64,000 nucleotides of DNA, from positions 5,828,001 to 5,892,000 of the forward strand of contig NZ_CP018047.1 in NCBI RefSeq assembly GCF_002009175.1, given 5' to 3'. The notes under the pieces are model-generated. The model worked only from the letters and a program-made list of their open reading frames with translations. It did no database searches and was not told the origin of the DNA. Positions 54,365 to 63,413 of the stretch are shown here, one piece after another. The position numbers and the translations under genes were made by a program. Every line of letters begins with the position of its first letter. Within the stretch, counting starts at the first letter, position 1. Source of the DNA: Streptomyces niveus (GTDB lineage Bacteria; Actinomycetota; Actinomycetes; Streptomycetales; Streptomycetaceae).

Positions 54365-55461
54365 GAGGTCGGCGCGGCCCGGCCGGGTGACGGGACCTGA
54401 CCGGTCGGCGTGCCACGGCCGGGCTGCGCGGTCCTCTCGGACGGCGAACTGCGCGGCGACGGTGCGGTCGGGGTGGGCGGCGAGCTGGTGCCCGGTGGCG
54501 CCGTCCCCGTCGCCGACGTGCTCCGCACGGCGTGTCCGACGGTCTGGCGCCGTGGCCGGGGCGTGACCGGCTCACCCGGTGTGCCGGGCCACCGGAGCCA
54601 CCGGCGCCTCGGCCGGTCGTCCTCTACCCACCGCGGCAGCTGGTGCGGCAGCGCCCGGTACCAGGCGTACGACACCGCGAATCCGAACGCGAGGCAGATC
54701 ATGCCGCCCACCGCGTCCAGCCAGAAATGGTTCGCGGTCGCGACGATCACGACGAGTGTGAGCGCCGGGTAGAGCATCCCCAGGATCTTCGCCCATGGCG
54801 CCTTGGCCAGCGCGAGGATGGTCAGCCCGCACCACAGGGACCAGCCGATGTGCATCGAGGGCATCGCCGCGTACTGGTTGGAGACGGCCTTGAAGTTGCC
54901 CGAGGCCATCGAACCCCAGGTCTCGTGGACCTTCACCGTGTCGATGAAGTTCTGCCCGTTCATCAACCGGGGCGGCGCGAGCGGATACAGATAGTAACCG
55001 GCCAGTGCCACAGCGGTGGTCGCGAAGAGGATGAGCCGGCTCGCCGCGTAGCGGCCCGGATGTCTGCGGTAGAGCCAGACGAGTACGGCGATCGTGACGA
55101 TGAAGTGCAGGGTCGCGTAGTAGTAGTTCATCGCGACGACAAGCCATGTCACCGAATTCACGGCGTGATTGACGGCCTCCTCGAACCCGAGACCCATCGC
55201 GCGCTCCGCGTGCCAGATCCAGTCCGCGTTCCGCAGGGCCTCGGCCTTCTGCTCGGGCACCGCGTTACGGACCAGCGAATAGATCCAGTAACTCACCGCG
55301 ATCAGCAGGATTTCGAACCAGATACGGGGGCGCCGGGGTGAGCGGATCCGGCGCTGCCGACCGGTGCGCGACACCGGGCCGGACTCGGCGGCCGTCGCAC
55401 CCGAGGGGGGTGTCGGCGAGGCCTTCGTGCCTTCCGGAATCTTCACGGTCGTTTCACCCAT
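54349..55461 (-). CDS. PAP2-superfamily membrane phosphatase/transferase
   Basis: A 370-residue protein with about six membrane helices between a Ser/Pro-rich N-terminus and a long disordered C-terminal tail (PRRPRRWLR... APPGTSSPPTP). PAP2 motifs are APPRLMNG, PSMHIGWS and NHFWLDAVGG with the catalytic His/Asp. The spacing resembles the inositol-phosphorylceramide-synthase-like branch rather than plain phosphatidate phosphatase. Substrate is unknown. It has the same neighbour (glnE) as in S. coelicolor. ATG 55461 is used. Confidence 0.88.
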   Translation of the reverse strand: MGETTVKIPEGTKASPTPPSGATAAESGPVSRTGRQRRIRSPRRPRIWFEILLIAVSYWIYSLVRNAVPEQKAEALRNADWIWHAERAMGLGFEEAVNHAVNSVTWLVVAMNYYYATLHFIVTIAVLVWLYRRHPGRYAASRLILFATTAVALAGYYLYPLAPPRLMNGQNFIDTVKVHETWGSMASGNFKAVSNQYAAMPSMHIGWSLWCGLTILALAKAPWAKILGMLYPALTLVVIVATANHFWLDAVGGMICLAFGFAVSYAWYRALPHQLPRWVEDDRPRRRWLRWPGTPGEPVTPRPRRQTVGHAVRSTSATGTAPPGTSSPPTPTAPSPRSSPSERTAQPGRGTPTGQVPSPGRAAPTSQTAP

Positions 55462-55535
55462 GGAGAGAGAGTCTGCCAGATTTCCGCCCTCGACCGATCA
55501 TCCCTCGGGTGGGTCCTGAGCGCATGCGCTACGTC

Positions 55536-56615
55536 TCACGGACTAGTACGCGACCCCGACTTCCGGCCGGTTTCCCCGGGGGAATTCCCCAGGGGACCGG
55601 GGGCGGGCCCGGACGCGGTGGAACCGCGAACCACCAGCTCGGGCATGAAGACGAACTCGCTGTGCGGAGCGGGTGTCCCGCCGATCTCCTCCAGCAGCGT
55701 GCGCACGGCGGCCTGGCCCATCGACGGCACCGGCTTGCGGATCGTGGTCAGTGGTGGATCGGTGAACGCTATGAGCGGCGAATCGTCGAATCCGACGACG
55801 GACACATCGCGCGGCACGTCCTTGCCGAGCTGTCTGGCGGCCCGGATCGCGCCCAGCGCCATCATGTCGCTCGCGCACACCACCGCCGTGCACCCGCGCC
55901 CGATGAGCGCCGTCGTCGCCGCCTGGCCGCCCTCCAGCGTGTAGAGGGAGTGCTGGATCAGCTCCTCCGTCTCCTCGGGGGTCAGCCGGAGCTGCTCGCG
56001 CACGGTGGCGCGGAAACCCTCGATCTTGCGCAGGACCGGTACGAAACGCTTGGGGCCGACCGCGAGACCGATCCGGCGGTGGCCGAGCGAGACGAGATGC
56101 GTCACGGCCAGCCGCATCGCCGCCCGGTCGTCCGGCGAGATGAACGGCGCCCTGACCTTCGGCGAGAAACCGTCCACGAGGACGAACGGCACGCCCTGGG
56201 CGCGCAGTTGCTCGTAGCGCTGCATGTCGGCAGAGGTGTCGGCGTGCAGCCCGGAGACGAAGATGATGCCGGAGACGCCGCGGTCGACCAGCATCTCCGT
56301 CAGCTCGTCCTCGGTGGAGCCGCCGGGGGTCTGGGTGGCGAGCACGGGGGTGTAGCCCTGGCGCGTCAGTGCCTGGCCGATGACCTGGGCGAGCGCCGGG
56401 AAGATGGGGTTCTCCAGCTCGGGCGTGATCAGTCCGACGAGGCCGGCGCTGCGCCTGCGCAACCGTACGGGGCGCTCGTAGCCGAGGACGTCGAGTGCGG
56501 CGAGTACGGATTCGCGGGTGGCCGTGGCAACACCCGGTTTGCCGTTCAGTACGCGGCTGACCGTCGCTTCGCTGACCCCCGCCTGGGCTGCGATGTCGGC
56601 TAGCCGTGCGGTCAT
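55536..56615 (-). CDS. malR: LacI-family maltose regulator MalR
   Basis: A 359-residue LacI/GalR repressor. The N-terminal helix-turn-helix ARLADIAAQAGVSEATVSRVL and hinge NGKPGVATATRESVLAALDVLGYERP are followed by a periplasmic-binding-type domain with ENPIFPALAQVIGQALTRQGYTPVLATQ and IIFVSGLHADTSADMQRYEQL. It is divergent from malE, over a gap with many CTTGCAG-type sites. By analogy with S. coelicolor MalR (Reg1) it represses the malEFG operon and amylase genes until maltose appears. ATG 56615. Confidence 0.93.
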   Translation of the reverse strand: MTARLADIAAQAGVSEATVSRVLNGKPGVATATRESVLAALDVLGYERPVRLRRRSAGLVGLITPELENPIFPALAQVIGQALTRQGYTPVLATQTPGGSTEDELTEMLVDRGVSGIIFVSGLHADTSADMQRYEQLRAQGVPFVLVDGFSPKVRAPFISPDDRAAMRLAVTHLVSLGHRRIGLAVGPKRFVPVLRKIEGFRATVREQLRLTPEETEELIQHSLYTLEGGQAATTALIGRGCTAVVCASDMMALGAIRAARQLGKDVPRDVSVVGFDDSPLIAFTDPPLTTIRKPVPSMGQAAVRTLLEEIGGTPAPHSEFVFMPELVVRGSTASGPAPGPLGNSPGETGRKSGSRTSP

Positions 56616-56703
56616 GCAAGTGGACTGTACCGGGCGTGTGCCGGATTGCCCACCATGTGCATGAATCAGCCACCGGCGCCGACGGGGCGGTCGGCGCGGG
56701 ACA

Positions 56704-56756
56704 CCTTGCAGGGCCTTGCAGTGGCGTCCGTAGCAAATTCTTGCAATACCTTGCGG
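56704..56756. promoter_or_regulatory. CTTGC-type direct and inverted repeats in the malR-malE gap
   Basis: CTTGCAG occurs at 56705-56711 and 56715-56721, and CTTGCAA/CTTGCGG at 56740-56746 and 56750-56756; within each pair the spacing is 10 bases. GCAA, four bases, TTGC (56733-56744) is an inverted pair. The whole gap 56616-56997 has no gene; these sites are the likely operators for MalR and the second LacI protein. Another CCTTGCGG is at 56849-56856. Confidence 0.8.
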
Positions 56757-56892
56757 AACGGGTCCGCCGGAGTGTCGCCGACGCTCACGGAGTCGGTATC
56801 GCCCGACACGTACCGTACTTGCCAGGTCTCGCGCTCTTCGTCAAGAACCCTTGCGGCAACTGTGAGGACACGCGAATGTAACGATCACGGTT

Positions 56893-56915
56893 GCTTGCAG
56901 AAATCTTCCGCAAGC
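56893..56915. promoter_or_regulatory. Inverted repeat near the malE promoter
   Basis: GCTTGC (56893-56898) and GCAAGC (56910-56915) are inverted around 11 bases, about 80 bases before malE. With the CTTGC sites upstream it forms the operator region of the mal operon. The promoter hexamers themselves are not clear to me. Confidence 0.7.
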
Positions 56916-56997
56916 TCTTTCGGCCTTCTTTCATCCTTGTTACCTTCACGTCGACCCGGCGCCGCGACGGAGCGGTACGGCAGTTGAAGGAGTTCAG

Positions 56998-58272
56998 ATG
57001 CGACGTGGCATAACGGCCACCGCCCTGGTCGCGACCCTGGCGATCGCGGCGACCGCCTGCGGCGGCGACGAGGAGTCCACCGGCGGCAAGTCGAGCTCGG
57101 GCGAGCTCACCGGAACGGTCACCTGGTGGGACACCTCCACCGTGGGCAGTGAGGACAAGGTCTTCAAGAAGCTCGCCGAGGACTTCGAGGCCAAGCACAA
57201 GGGCGTCGACGTCAAGTACGTCAACGTGCCGTTCGGTGAGGCGCAGAACAAGTTCAAGAACGCCGCCCAGTCCGGCTCCGGTGCCCCCGACGTGATCCGC
57301 TCCGAGGTCGCGTGGACGCCCGAGTTCGCCGACCTCGGCTACCTCGCGCCGCTGGACGGCACCGCCGCGCTGAAGGACGAGAAGGACTTCGTACCGCAGG
57401 CCGCCGCCTCCACCAAGTACAACGGCAAGACGTACGCGGTCCCGCAGGTCATCGACTCCCTCGGCATCTTCTACAACAAGAAGCTGTTCAAGGACGCCGG
57501 CGTCGAAGTCCCCAAGACGATCGACGAGTTGAAGACGGTCTCGAAGACCATCAAGGACAAGACCGGTAAGACCGGCATGTATCTGCGCGGCGACGACGCG
57601 TACTGGTTCCTGTCGTTCCTCTACGGCGAGGGCGGCGACCTGGTCGACGCCAAGGGCAAGACCGTCACCGTCGACAGCCCGGCCGGCGTCAAGGCCATGG
57701 AGGTCGTGAAGGACCTGGTCGACTCCGGGGCCGCCAAGACCGACGCCACCGACGGCTGGGAGAACATGCAGGCCGCCTTCAAGGGCGGCGACGTGGCCAT
57801 GATGATCAACGGCCCGTGGGCGATCGCCGACACCTACGCCGGACCGCAGTTCAAGGACAAGGCCAACCTGGGCGTCGCGCCGGTGCCCGCCGGCTCGGCC
57901 GGCCAGGGCGCCCCGCAGGGCGGCCACAACCTCGGTGTCTACGCGGGCTCCAAGAACCTCGACGCCTCCTACGCGTTCGTCGAGTACATGTCCTCCGCCG
58001 AGTCCCAGGCAAAGATCACCACCGAGCTGAACCTGCTGCCGACCCGTACGTCGGTCTACTCCCAGCCGGACGTCGCGAAGAACGAGATCGTCGGCTTCTT
58101 CAAGCCGGTCGTCGACAAGGCCATCGAGCGCCCCTGGATCCCGGAGACCGGCAGCCTGTTCGCGCCGCTGGTGACCGAGTACACCAAGGTCCTCACCGGC
58201 CAGACGACCCCCGAGAAGGGCGTCAAGACGACCGGCGACTCCTACCGCAAGCTGCTCAAGGGCTGGAAGTAA
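56998..58272 (+). CDS. malE: Maltose/maltodextrin-binding lipoprotein
   Basis: A 424-residue substrate-binding lipoprotein. The signal peptide ends at a lipobox AATAC (Cys21). The two-lobed binding-protein fold shows VTWWDTSTVGSEDKVFKKLAEDFEAKHKG, GAPDVIRSEVAWTPEFADLGYLAPLD, TYAVPQVIDSLGIFYNKKLF and the C-terminal ERPWIPETGSLFAPL. It delivers maltose and malto-oligosaccharides to the MalFG channel. GAAGGAG lies right before ATG 56998. It is the first gene of the malEFG-aglA-lacI operon. Confidence 0.94.
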   Translation: MRRGITATALVATLAIAATACGGDEESTGGKSSSGELTGTVTWWDTSTVGSEDKVFKKLAEDFEAKHKGVDVKYVNVPFGEAQNKFKNAAQSGSGAPDVIRSEVAWTPEFADLGYLAPLDGTAALKDEKDFVPQAAASTKYNGKTYAVPQVIDSLGIFYNKKLFKDAGVEVPKTIDELKTVSKTIKDKTGKTGMYLRGDDAYWFLSFLYGEGGDLVDAKGKTVTVDSPAGVKAMEVVKDLVDSGAAKTDATDGWENMQAAFKGGDVAMMINGPWAIADTYAGPQFKDKANLGVAPVPAGSAGQGAPQGGHNLGVYAGSKNLDASYAFVEYMSSAESQAKITTELNLLPTRTSVYSQPDVAKNEIVGFFKPVVDKAIERPWIPETGSLFAPLVTEYTKVLTGQTTPEKGVKTTGDSYRKLLKGWK

Positions 58273-58305
58273 GACTCACCGACAGGAAGGAAGGCAGGCC
58301 GGCTG

Positions 58306-59319
58306 ATGGCTGTCCACACCGGCCAGTCGGTGGCGAAGGCCGCGGGTGACTCGGATGTCGCCCGCGGCCGGAGCCGCGGCACTGGCAAACCCCCCGGCGG
58401 GCTGCGGCGTTCGGTCTCGACCCACTGGTACGCCTGGGCCATGGTCGCCCCCGTGGTGGCCGTGATCGGCGTGATCGTCGGGTACCCGCTGGTCCGCGGC
58501 ATCTATCTGTCGCTGACCGACGCCAACGAACGCAACGTCGAGCGGAACATCGGCGTCAACCACCTGCCCGCCACCTACGAGTTCGTCGGCCTCGACAACT
58601 ACGCCGACGCCCTGACGGGCGGTCAGTTCCTGTCCACGCTCGGCTGGACGCTGGTGTGGACGGTCTCGTGTGTCGGCATCACCTTCGCGCTCGGCCTCGG
58701 CCTCGCGAACATCCTGAACCGCCGGATCGCGGGCCGCTCCGCCTACCGGATGATGCTCATCCTGCCCTGGGCCGTACCGGGCTTCGTGTCCGTCTTCGCC
58801 TGGCGCTTCCTCTACAACGAGGACCGCGGCTTCCTCAACAAGCTGCTCGCCGGCGGCGGCATCGACGCCGTGCCGTGGCTGAACGACCCCACCTGGGCCA
58901 AGTTCTCGGTCATCGCCGTGAACATCTGGCTCGGTGTGCCCTTCATGCTCGTGGCCCTGCTCGGCGGACTCCAGTCCATTCCGGGGGAGATGTACGAGGC
59001 CGCGGAGATGGACGGCGCGGGCCCCTGGCAGCGCTTCCGGCACATCACCATGCCGGGCCTCAGGTCGGTCAGCACGACCGTGATCCTGCTCAGCACCATC
59101 TGGACGTTCAACATGTTCCCGGTGATCTTCCTGCTGACCAGAGGCGGACCCGGTGAGGCCACCCAGATCCTGGTGACACAGGCGTACAAGTTCTCCTTCG
59201 AGATCAGCCCACGCGACTTCGCCCAGTCGTCCACCTGGGGCGTGCTGATCCTCGTACTCCTGATGATCTTCGCCGTGGTCTACCAACGAGTCCTCCGCAA
59301 GCAGGGAGATACCTGGTGA
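58306..59319 (+). CDS. malF: Maltose ABC transporter permease MalF
   Basis: A 337-residue permease with six membrane helices and a large periplasmic loop. The cytoplasmic coupling motif EAAEMDGAGPWQRFRHITMPGL is present near residue 230. A hydrophilic leader (about 1-45) precedes helix 1 (MVAPVVAVIGVIVGYPLVRGIYLSL). GGAAGGAAGG supports ATG 58306. Its stop overlaps the malG start as GTGA (59316-59319). No ATPase gene is in the operon; in Streptomyces the shared ATPase MsiK fills this role. Confidence 0.94.
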   Translation: MAVHTGQSVAKAAGDSDVARGRSRGTGKPPGGLRRSVSTHWYAWAMVAPVVAVIGVIVGYPLVRGIYLSLTDANERNVERNIGVNHLPATYEFVGLDNYADALTGGQFLSTLGWTLVWTVSCVGITFALGLGLANILNRRIAGRSAYRMMLILPWAVPGFVSVFAWRFLYNEDRGFLNKLLAGGGIDAVPWLNDPTWAKFSVIAVNIWLGVPFMLVALLGGLQSIPGEMYEAAEMDGAGPWQRFRHITMPGLRSVSTTVILLSTIWTFNMFPVIFLLTRGGPGEATQILVTQAYKFSFEISPRDFAQSSTWGVLILVLLMIFAVVYQRVLRKQGDTW

Positions 59320-60215
59320 CCGCCGTGACCGATACGCGCACGCACACACCGAACGCCACGCCCGCGCGACCGACGGCCGGGGTACGGCGCCGCGGCGACC
59401 GCTCCAGGGCCGCGTCCGTCGGCCTGCACGCCACCCTGATCGTGGCGTCCGTCATCGCGGTCTTCCCCGTGCTGTGGGTGCTGCTGACATCGCTGAAGCC
59501 CGCCGCGTACGCGACGACGACGGACTTCTTCAAAGAGACGACGTTCGAGAACTACACCAAGCTGCTGGCCGACACGCCGTTCCTCACCTGGTTCGGCAAC
59601 TCGCTGCTCATCGCCGGACTCACCACCGTGCTGGGCGTGTTCACCGCCGCCACCACCGGCTACGCCGTCAGCCGCTTCCGCTTCCCCGGCAAGCGCGGAC
59701 TGATGTGGACCCTGCTGATCACGCAGATGTTCCCGATGGCGGTCCTCATCGTGCCGCTGTACAACATCATGTCGAGCCTCGGCCTGCTCAACCAGGCCGC
59801 CGGTCTGGTGATCACGTACCTGACGATCGCCGTGCCGTTCTGCGCCTGGATGATGAAGGGCTTCTTCGACACCATCCCGCGCGAGATCGACGAGTCGGGC
59901 ATGGTCGACGGGCTCACGCCGTTCGGCACCTTCTGGCGGCTGATCCTGCCGCTCGCCAAGCCAGGTCTCGCGGTGACCGCGTTCTACTCCTTCGTCACCG
60001 CCTGGGGCGAAGTGGCGTACGCCTCCGCCTTCATGGTCGGCGACGAGAACCTCACCCTCGCGGGCGGTTTGCAGAAGTTCGTCAACCAGTACGGCGCCCA
60101 GTGGGGTCCGATGACAGCGGCGTCCGTGCTCATCGCCATACCCGCGGCGATCGTCTTCCTGTTCGCGCAGCGCCATCTGGTGACCGGCGTCTCCGCGGGC
60201 GCCGTCAAGGGCTGA
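59316..60215 (+). CDS. malG: Maltose ABC transporter permease MalG
   Basis: A 299-residue permease with six membrane helices. The coupling motif DESGMVDGLTPFGTFWRLILPLAKPGL lies near residue 205. It partners MalF. The GTG start at 59316 overlaps the malF stop (GTGA), so translation is coupled. The leader TAVTDTRTHTPNATPARP is hydrophilic, as in MalF. Confidence 0.94.
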   Translation: MTAVTDTRTHTPNATPARPTAGVRRRGDRSRAASVGLHATLIVASVIAVFPVLWVLLTSLKPAAYATTTDFFKETTFENYTKLLADTPFLTWFGNSLLIAGLTTVLGVFTAATTGYAVSRFRFPGKRGLMWTLLITQMFPMAVLIVPLYNIMSSLGLLNQAAGLVITYLTIAVPFCAWMMKGFFDTIPREIDESGMVDGLTPFGTFWRLILPLAKPGLAVTAFYSFVTAWGEVAYASAFMVGDENLTLAGGLQKFVNQYGAQWGPMTAASVLIAIPAAIVFLFAQRHLVTGVSAGAVKG

Positions 60216-60263
60216 CGACGCCTTTCCCCCCGCCCCCTCCCACCCAGACCCCCCAGGGACGAC

Positions 60264-61973
60264 ATGACCCAGCACCTCGCTGCCCCTTCCACCGGCACGT
60301 CCGACGACGCCCCGGGCCACCGCTCCGGCTGGTGGCAGGACGCGGTGATCTACCAGGTCTATCCGCGCAGCTTCGCCGACTCCAACGGCGACGGCATGGG
60401 CGATCTCGAAGGCGTACGGAGCCGGCTGCCCTATCTTCGCGCACTGGGTGTCGACGCCGTCTGGCTCAGCCCGTTCTACGCCTCGCCGCAGGCCGACGCG
60501 GGCTACGACGTCGCCGACTACCGCGCCATCGACCCCATGTTCGGCTCCCTCCTCGACGCGGACGCGCTGATCCGCGACGCGCACGAGCTGGACCTGCGGA
60601 TCATCGTCGACGTGGTCCCCAACCACTCCTCCGACCAGCACGACTGGTTCCGCCGCGCCGTCCAGGACGGTCCCGGATCGGCCCTGCGCGACCGCTACCA
60701 CTTCCGTCCCGGCAAGGGCCCGGACGGCGAACTCCCGCCCAACGACTGGGAGTCCATCTTCGGCGGACCCGCCTGGACCAGGACCACCGACCCGGACGGC
60801 ACCCCCGGCGAGTGGTATCTGCACCTCTTCGCGCCCGAGCAGCCCGACTTCAACTGGGACCACCCGGCCGTCGCCGACGAGTTCCGCTCCATCCTGCGCT
60901 TCTGGCTCGACATGGGCGTCGACGGCTTCCGCGTCGACGTCGCCCACGGACTCGTCAAGGCCGCCGGGCTGCCCGACATCGGCAGCGACAGCCAGCTCAA
61001 GCTGCTGGGCAACGACATCATGCCGTTCTTCGACCAGGACGGTGTGCACGAGATCTACCGCAGCTGGCGCACCATCCTCGACGAGTACCCCGGCGAGCGG
61101 ATCGCCGTCGCCGAGGCATGGACGCCCACCGTCGAGCGCACCGCGAACTACGTGCGCCCCGACGAGATGCACCAGGCGTTCAACTTCCAGTATCTGAGCA
61201 CCTTCTGGGACGCCGCCGCGCTCCGGGACGTCATCGACACCTCGCTCGCCGCGATGCGCCCCGTCGGCGCCCCCACCACCTGGGTGCTCTCCAACCACGA
61301 CGTCACCCGGCACGCCACCCGCTTCGCCCACCCCGTCGCCCTCGGCACCCAGCTCCGGGAGCCGGGTGACCGCGAACTCGGCCTGCGCCGGGCCCGCGCG
61401 GCGACACTGCTGATGCTCGCGCTGCCCGGCTCCGCCTACGTCTACCAGGGGGAGGAACTGGGACTGCCCGACGTCACCACCCTCCCCGACGAGGCCAGGC
61501 AGGACCCCTCGTACTTCCGCGCGGCCGGCCAGGACGGCTTCCGCGACGGCTGCCGGGTGCCGATCCCATGGACCCGTGAGGGCTGCTCGTTCGGCTTCGG
61601 CTCCGGCGGCAGCTGGCTCCCGATGCCGCTCGACTGGGGCGGGCTGAGCGTCGAGGCGCAGACCGGGGTGGCGGGCTCCAGCCTGGAGATGTACCGCGCG
61701 GCCATCGCCGCCCGGCGCGCGCACCCGGGCCTCGGCGCCGGATCGTCCGTCGACTGGCAGGACGCGCCCGAAGACGTACTCGTCTTCGCCCGGCCCGGCT
61801 TCCTCTGCACGGTCAACACCACCGGCTCGCCGGTCCGGATCCCGGTGCGCGGCAGCCTGCTGCTCGCCAGCGGGCCCGGCACCGTCACCTTCACCGACAC
61901 CGACTCCCCGGGCGCCGACGGCGTCCAGGAGGCCGAGCTGCCCGCCGACACCACGGTGTGGTGGACGGTGTGA
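60264..61973 (+). CDS. aglA: GH13 alpha-glucosidase, cytoplasmic
   Basis: A 569-residue glycoside hydrolase of family 13. The four conserved regions are present: DVVPNH at 116-121, the nucleophile Asp225 in GFRVDVAHG, the acid/base Glu284 in AVAEAW, and SNHD with Asp346. There is no signal peptide, so it acts inside the cell on imported maltose and maltodextrins. It is the fourth gene of the mal operon, 48 bases after malG. Its stop overlaps the second LacI gene start (GTGA at 61970-61973). Confidence 0.93.
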   Translation: MTQHLAAPSTGTSDDAPGHRSGWWQDAVIYQVYPRSFADSNGDGMGDLEGVRSRLPYLRALGVDAVWLSPFYASPQADAGYDVADYRAIDPMFGSLLDADALIRDAHELDLRIIVDVVPNHSSDQHDWFRRAVQDGPGSALRDRYHFRPGKGPDGELPPNDWESIFGGPAWTRTTDPDGTPGEWYLHLFAPEQPDFNWDHPAVADEFRSILRFWLDMGVDGFRVDVAHGLVKAAGLPDIGSDSQLKLLGNDIMPFFDQDGVHEIYRSWRTILDEYPGERIAVAEAWTPTVERTANYVRPDEMHQAFNFQYLSTFWDAAALRDVIDTSLAAMRPVGAPTTWVLSNHDVTRHATRFAHPVALGTQLREPGDRELGLRRARAATLLMLALPGSAYVYQGEELGLPDVTTLPDEARQDPSYFRAAGQDGFRDGCRVPIPWTREGCSFGFGSGGSWLPMPLDWGGLSVEAQTGVAGSSLEMYRAAIAARRAHPGLGAGSSVDWQDAPEDVLVFARPGFLCTVNTTGSPVRIPVRGSLLLASGPGTVTFTDTDSPGADGVQEAELPADTTVWWTV

Positions 61974-63019
61974 CGCTGCCACTCCCCAAGATGTCCGGAG
62001 CCGGTACGCCACGGCTCTCGGACATCGCGGGACAGGCATCGGTCAGCGAGGCCACGGTCAGCCGGGTCCTCAACGGCAAGCCCGGTGTCGCGGACAGCAC
62101 ACGCCAACGGGTCCTCGCCGCGCTCGACATCCTGGGTTACGAGCGTCCCGTACGGCTGCGGCAGCGCAGCGCCGGGCTGATCGGTCTGGTGACCCCGGAG
62201 CTGATCAACCCGATCTTCCCGGCGTTCGCGCAGGCCGTCGAACAGGTCCTGGCCGGGCACGGCTACACACCGGTCCTGTGCACCCAACTGCCGGGCGGGG
62301 CGACGGAGGACGAACTGGTCGAGCAGCTGGTGGAGCGCGGCGTCGGCGGCATCGTCTTCCTGTCCGGGCTGCACGCGGACACCTCGGCCGACCCCTCGCG
62401 CTACGCCGCGCTCATCGACCGCGGGGTGCCGTTCGTCATGATCAACGGCTGCAACGACCGCGTCAGCGCGCCGTTCGTGTCGCTGGACGACCGGGCGGCC
62501 ATGCGGATGGCCGTCGGGCACCTCGCCGATCTGGGGCACCGGCGGATCGGCCTGGCGACGGGACCGCTGCGATACGTGCCCTCCGCGCGCAAGCGCGAGG
62601 GCTTCATCGACGCGCTGGGCGTCTGTCTGGGGCTCTCGCGCGAGGAGGCCGAGGAGCAGGTGTGCTGCACGCTGTTCAGCGTGGAGGGCGGCCAGGTGGC
62701 GGCCGGCGCGCTGCTCGACCGAGGGTGCACGGGCATCGTCTGCGGCAGCGACATGATGGCGCTGGGAGTGGTGCGGGCCGCCCGTGAGCGCGGGTTGCGG
62801 GTCCCGTACGACGTCTCGGTGGTCGGCTTCGACGACTCGCAGCTGATCGCCTTCACCGACCCGCCGCTCACGACGGTCCGTCAGCCGGTGCAGGCGATGG
62901 CGGGGGCGGCGGTGGGCGCGCTGCTGGAGGAGATCGGGGGAAGTCCCGTGCAGCGCACGGAGTATGTGTTCCAGCCGGAGCTGGTGGTCCGGGGTTCGAC
63001 GGCGGGCGCGAGGGTCTGA
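61970..63019 (+). CDS. Second LacI-family regulator of the mal locus
   Basis: A 349-residue LacI protein strikingly like MalR across its whole length. The DNA-binding part RLSDIAGQASVSEATVSRVL / NGKPGVADSTRQRVLAALDILGYERP shares the same recognition helix SEATVSRVLNGKPGVA with MalR, and INPIFPAFAQAVEQVLAGHGYTPVLCTQLPGG, FLSGLHADTSADPSRYAAL also align. The GTG at 61970 overlaps the aglA stop; GTG 61958 and ATG 61991 are alternatives. It is cotranscribed with the operon it may regulate and lies before the amylase gene. Confidence 0.9.
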   Translation: MTLPLPKMSGAGTPRLSDIAGQASVSEATVSRVLNGKPGVADSTRQRVLAALDILGYERPVRLRQRSAGLIGLVTPELINPIFPAFAQAVEQVLAGHGYTPVLCTQLPGGATEDELVEQLVERGVGGIVFLSGLHADTSADPSRYAALIDRGVPFVMINGCNDRVSAPFVSLDDRAAMRMAVGHLADLGHRRIGLATGPLRYVPSARKREGFIDALGVCLGLSREEAEEQVCCTLFSVEGGQVAAGALLDRGCTGIVCGSDMMALGVVRAARERGLRVPYDVSVVGFDDSQLIAFTDPPLTTVRQPVQAMAGAAVGALLEEIGGSPVQRTEYVFQPELVVRGSTAGARV

Positions 63020-63072
63020 GGTCACGGCCGGGGGGAGCGGCCCGCGGGGTTGCGCGGCTCGTGGCCGCGCTT

Positions 63073-63095
63073 GTCCTCGATCGCCGGACGGGCTG
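63073..63095. repeat. Inverted copy of a dispersed Streptomyces intergenic element
   Basis: Read on the minus strand this is CAGCCCGTCCGGCGATCGAGGAC-type sequence, differing at two bases from the copy at 26685-26707. It lies between the second LacI gene and the amylase. The 63020-63413 gap otherwise holds operators and no gene. Confidence 0.7.
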
Positions 63096-63190
63096 AATGT
63101 GACCGGCCCGGCCGGCCGGGCGCGTGGGGCCCCGGCGTCGCCGGGACCTCCCGTCCGACCGGACCGGAGTCGGAACGAACGTACCTCGCC

Positions 63191-63216
63191 GCAATCTCTT
63201 GCGGAAGCGCTTGCAC
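63191..63216. promoter_or_regulatory. Mal-type operator upstream of the amylase
   Basis: GCAA, four bases, TTGC (63191-63202) followed by CTTGCGG (63198-63204) and CTTGCAC (63210-63216). The arrangement matches that in the malR-malE gap. Confidence 0.72.
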
Positions 63217-63303
63217 GTCATCGCTCCGATATTTCCCGCGTGTTACCCGGTGTTGTCCAGAGGGTTGACCGGGGCCGACAGGGCTCGTACGGTCTGCTCC
63301 GCG

Positions 63304-63331
63304 GCAAGCTTTTGCTTTCTTGCAGCAAGAA
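63304..63331. promoter_or_regulatory. Two palindromes upstream of the amylase start
   Basis: GCAA-GCTT-TTGC (63304-63315) is followed by the perfect 15-base palindrome TTCTTGCAGCAAGAA (63317-63331), about 80-110 bases before the amylase ATG. This is a strong candidate operator for the twin LacI proteins. Confidence 0.8.
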
Positions 63332-63413
63332 CATTCAGGAGCCTTGAGGGCAGGGCGCGTTGCCGTGCGAGGCCTCTCCCGTCACCCGCACCTCCCCCCA
63401 CGCAGGAGGAAAT

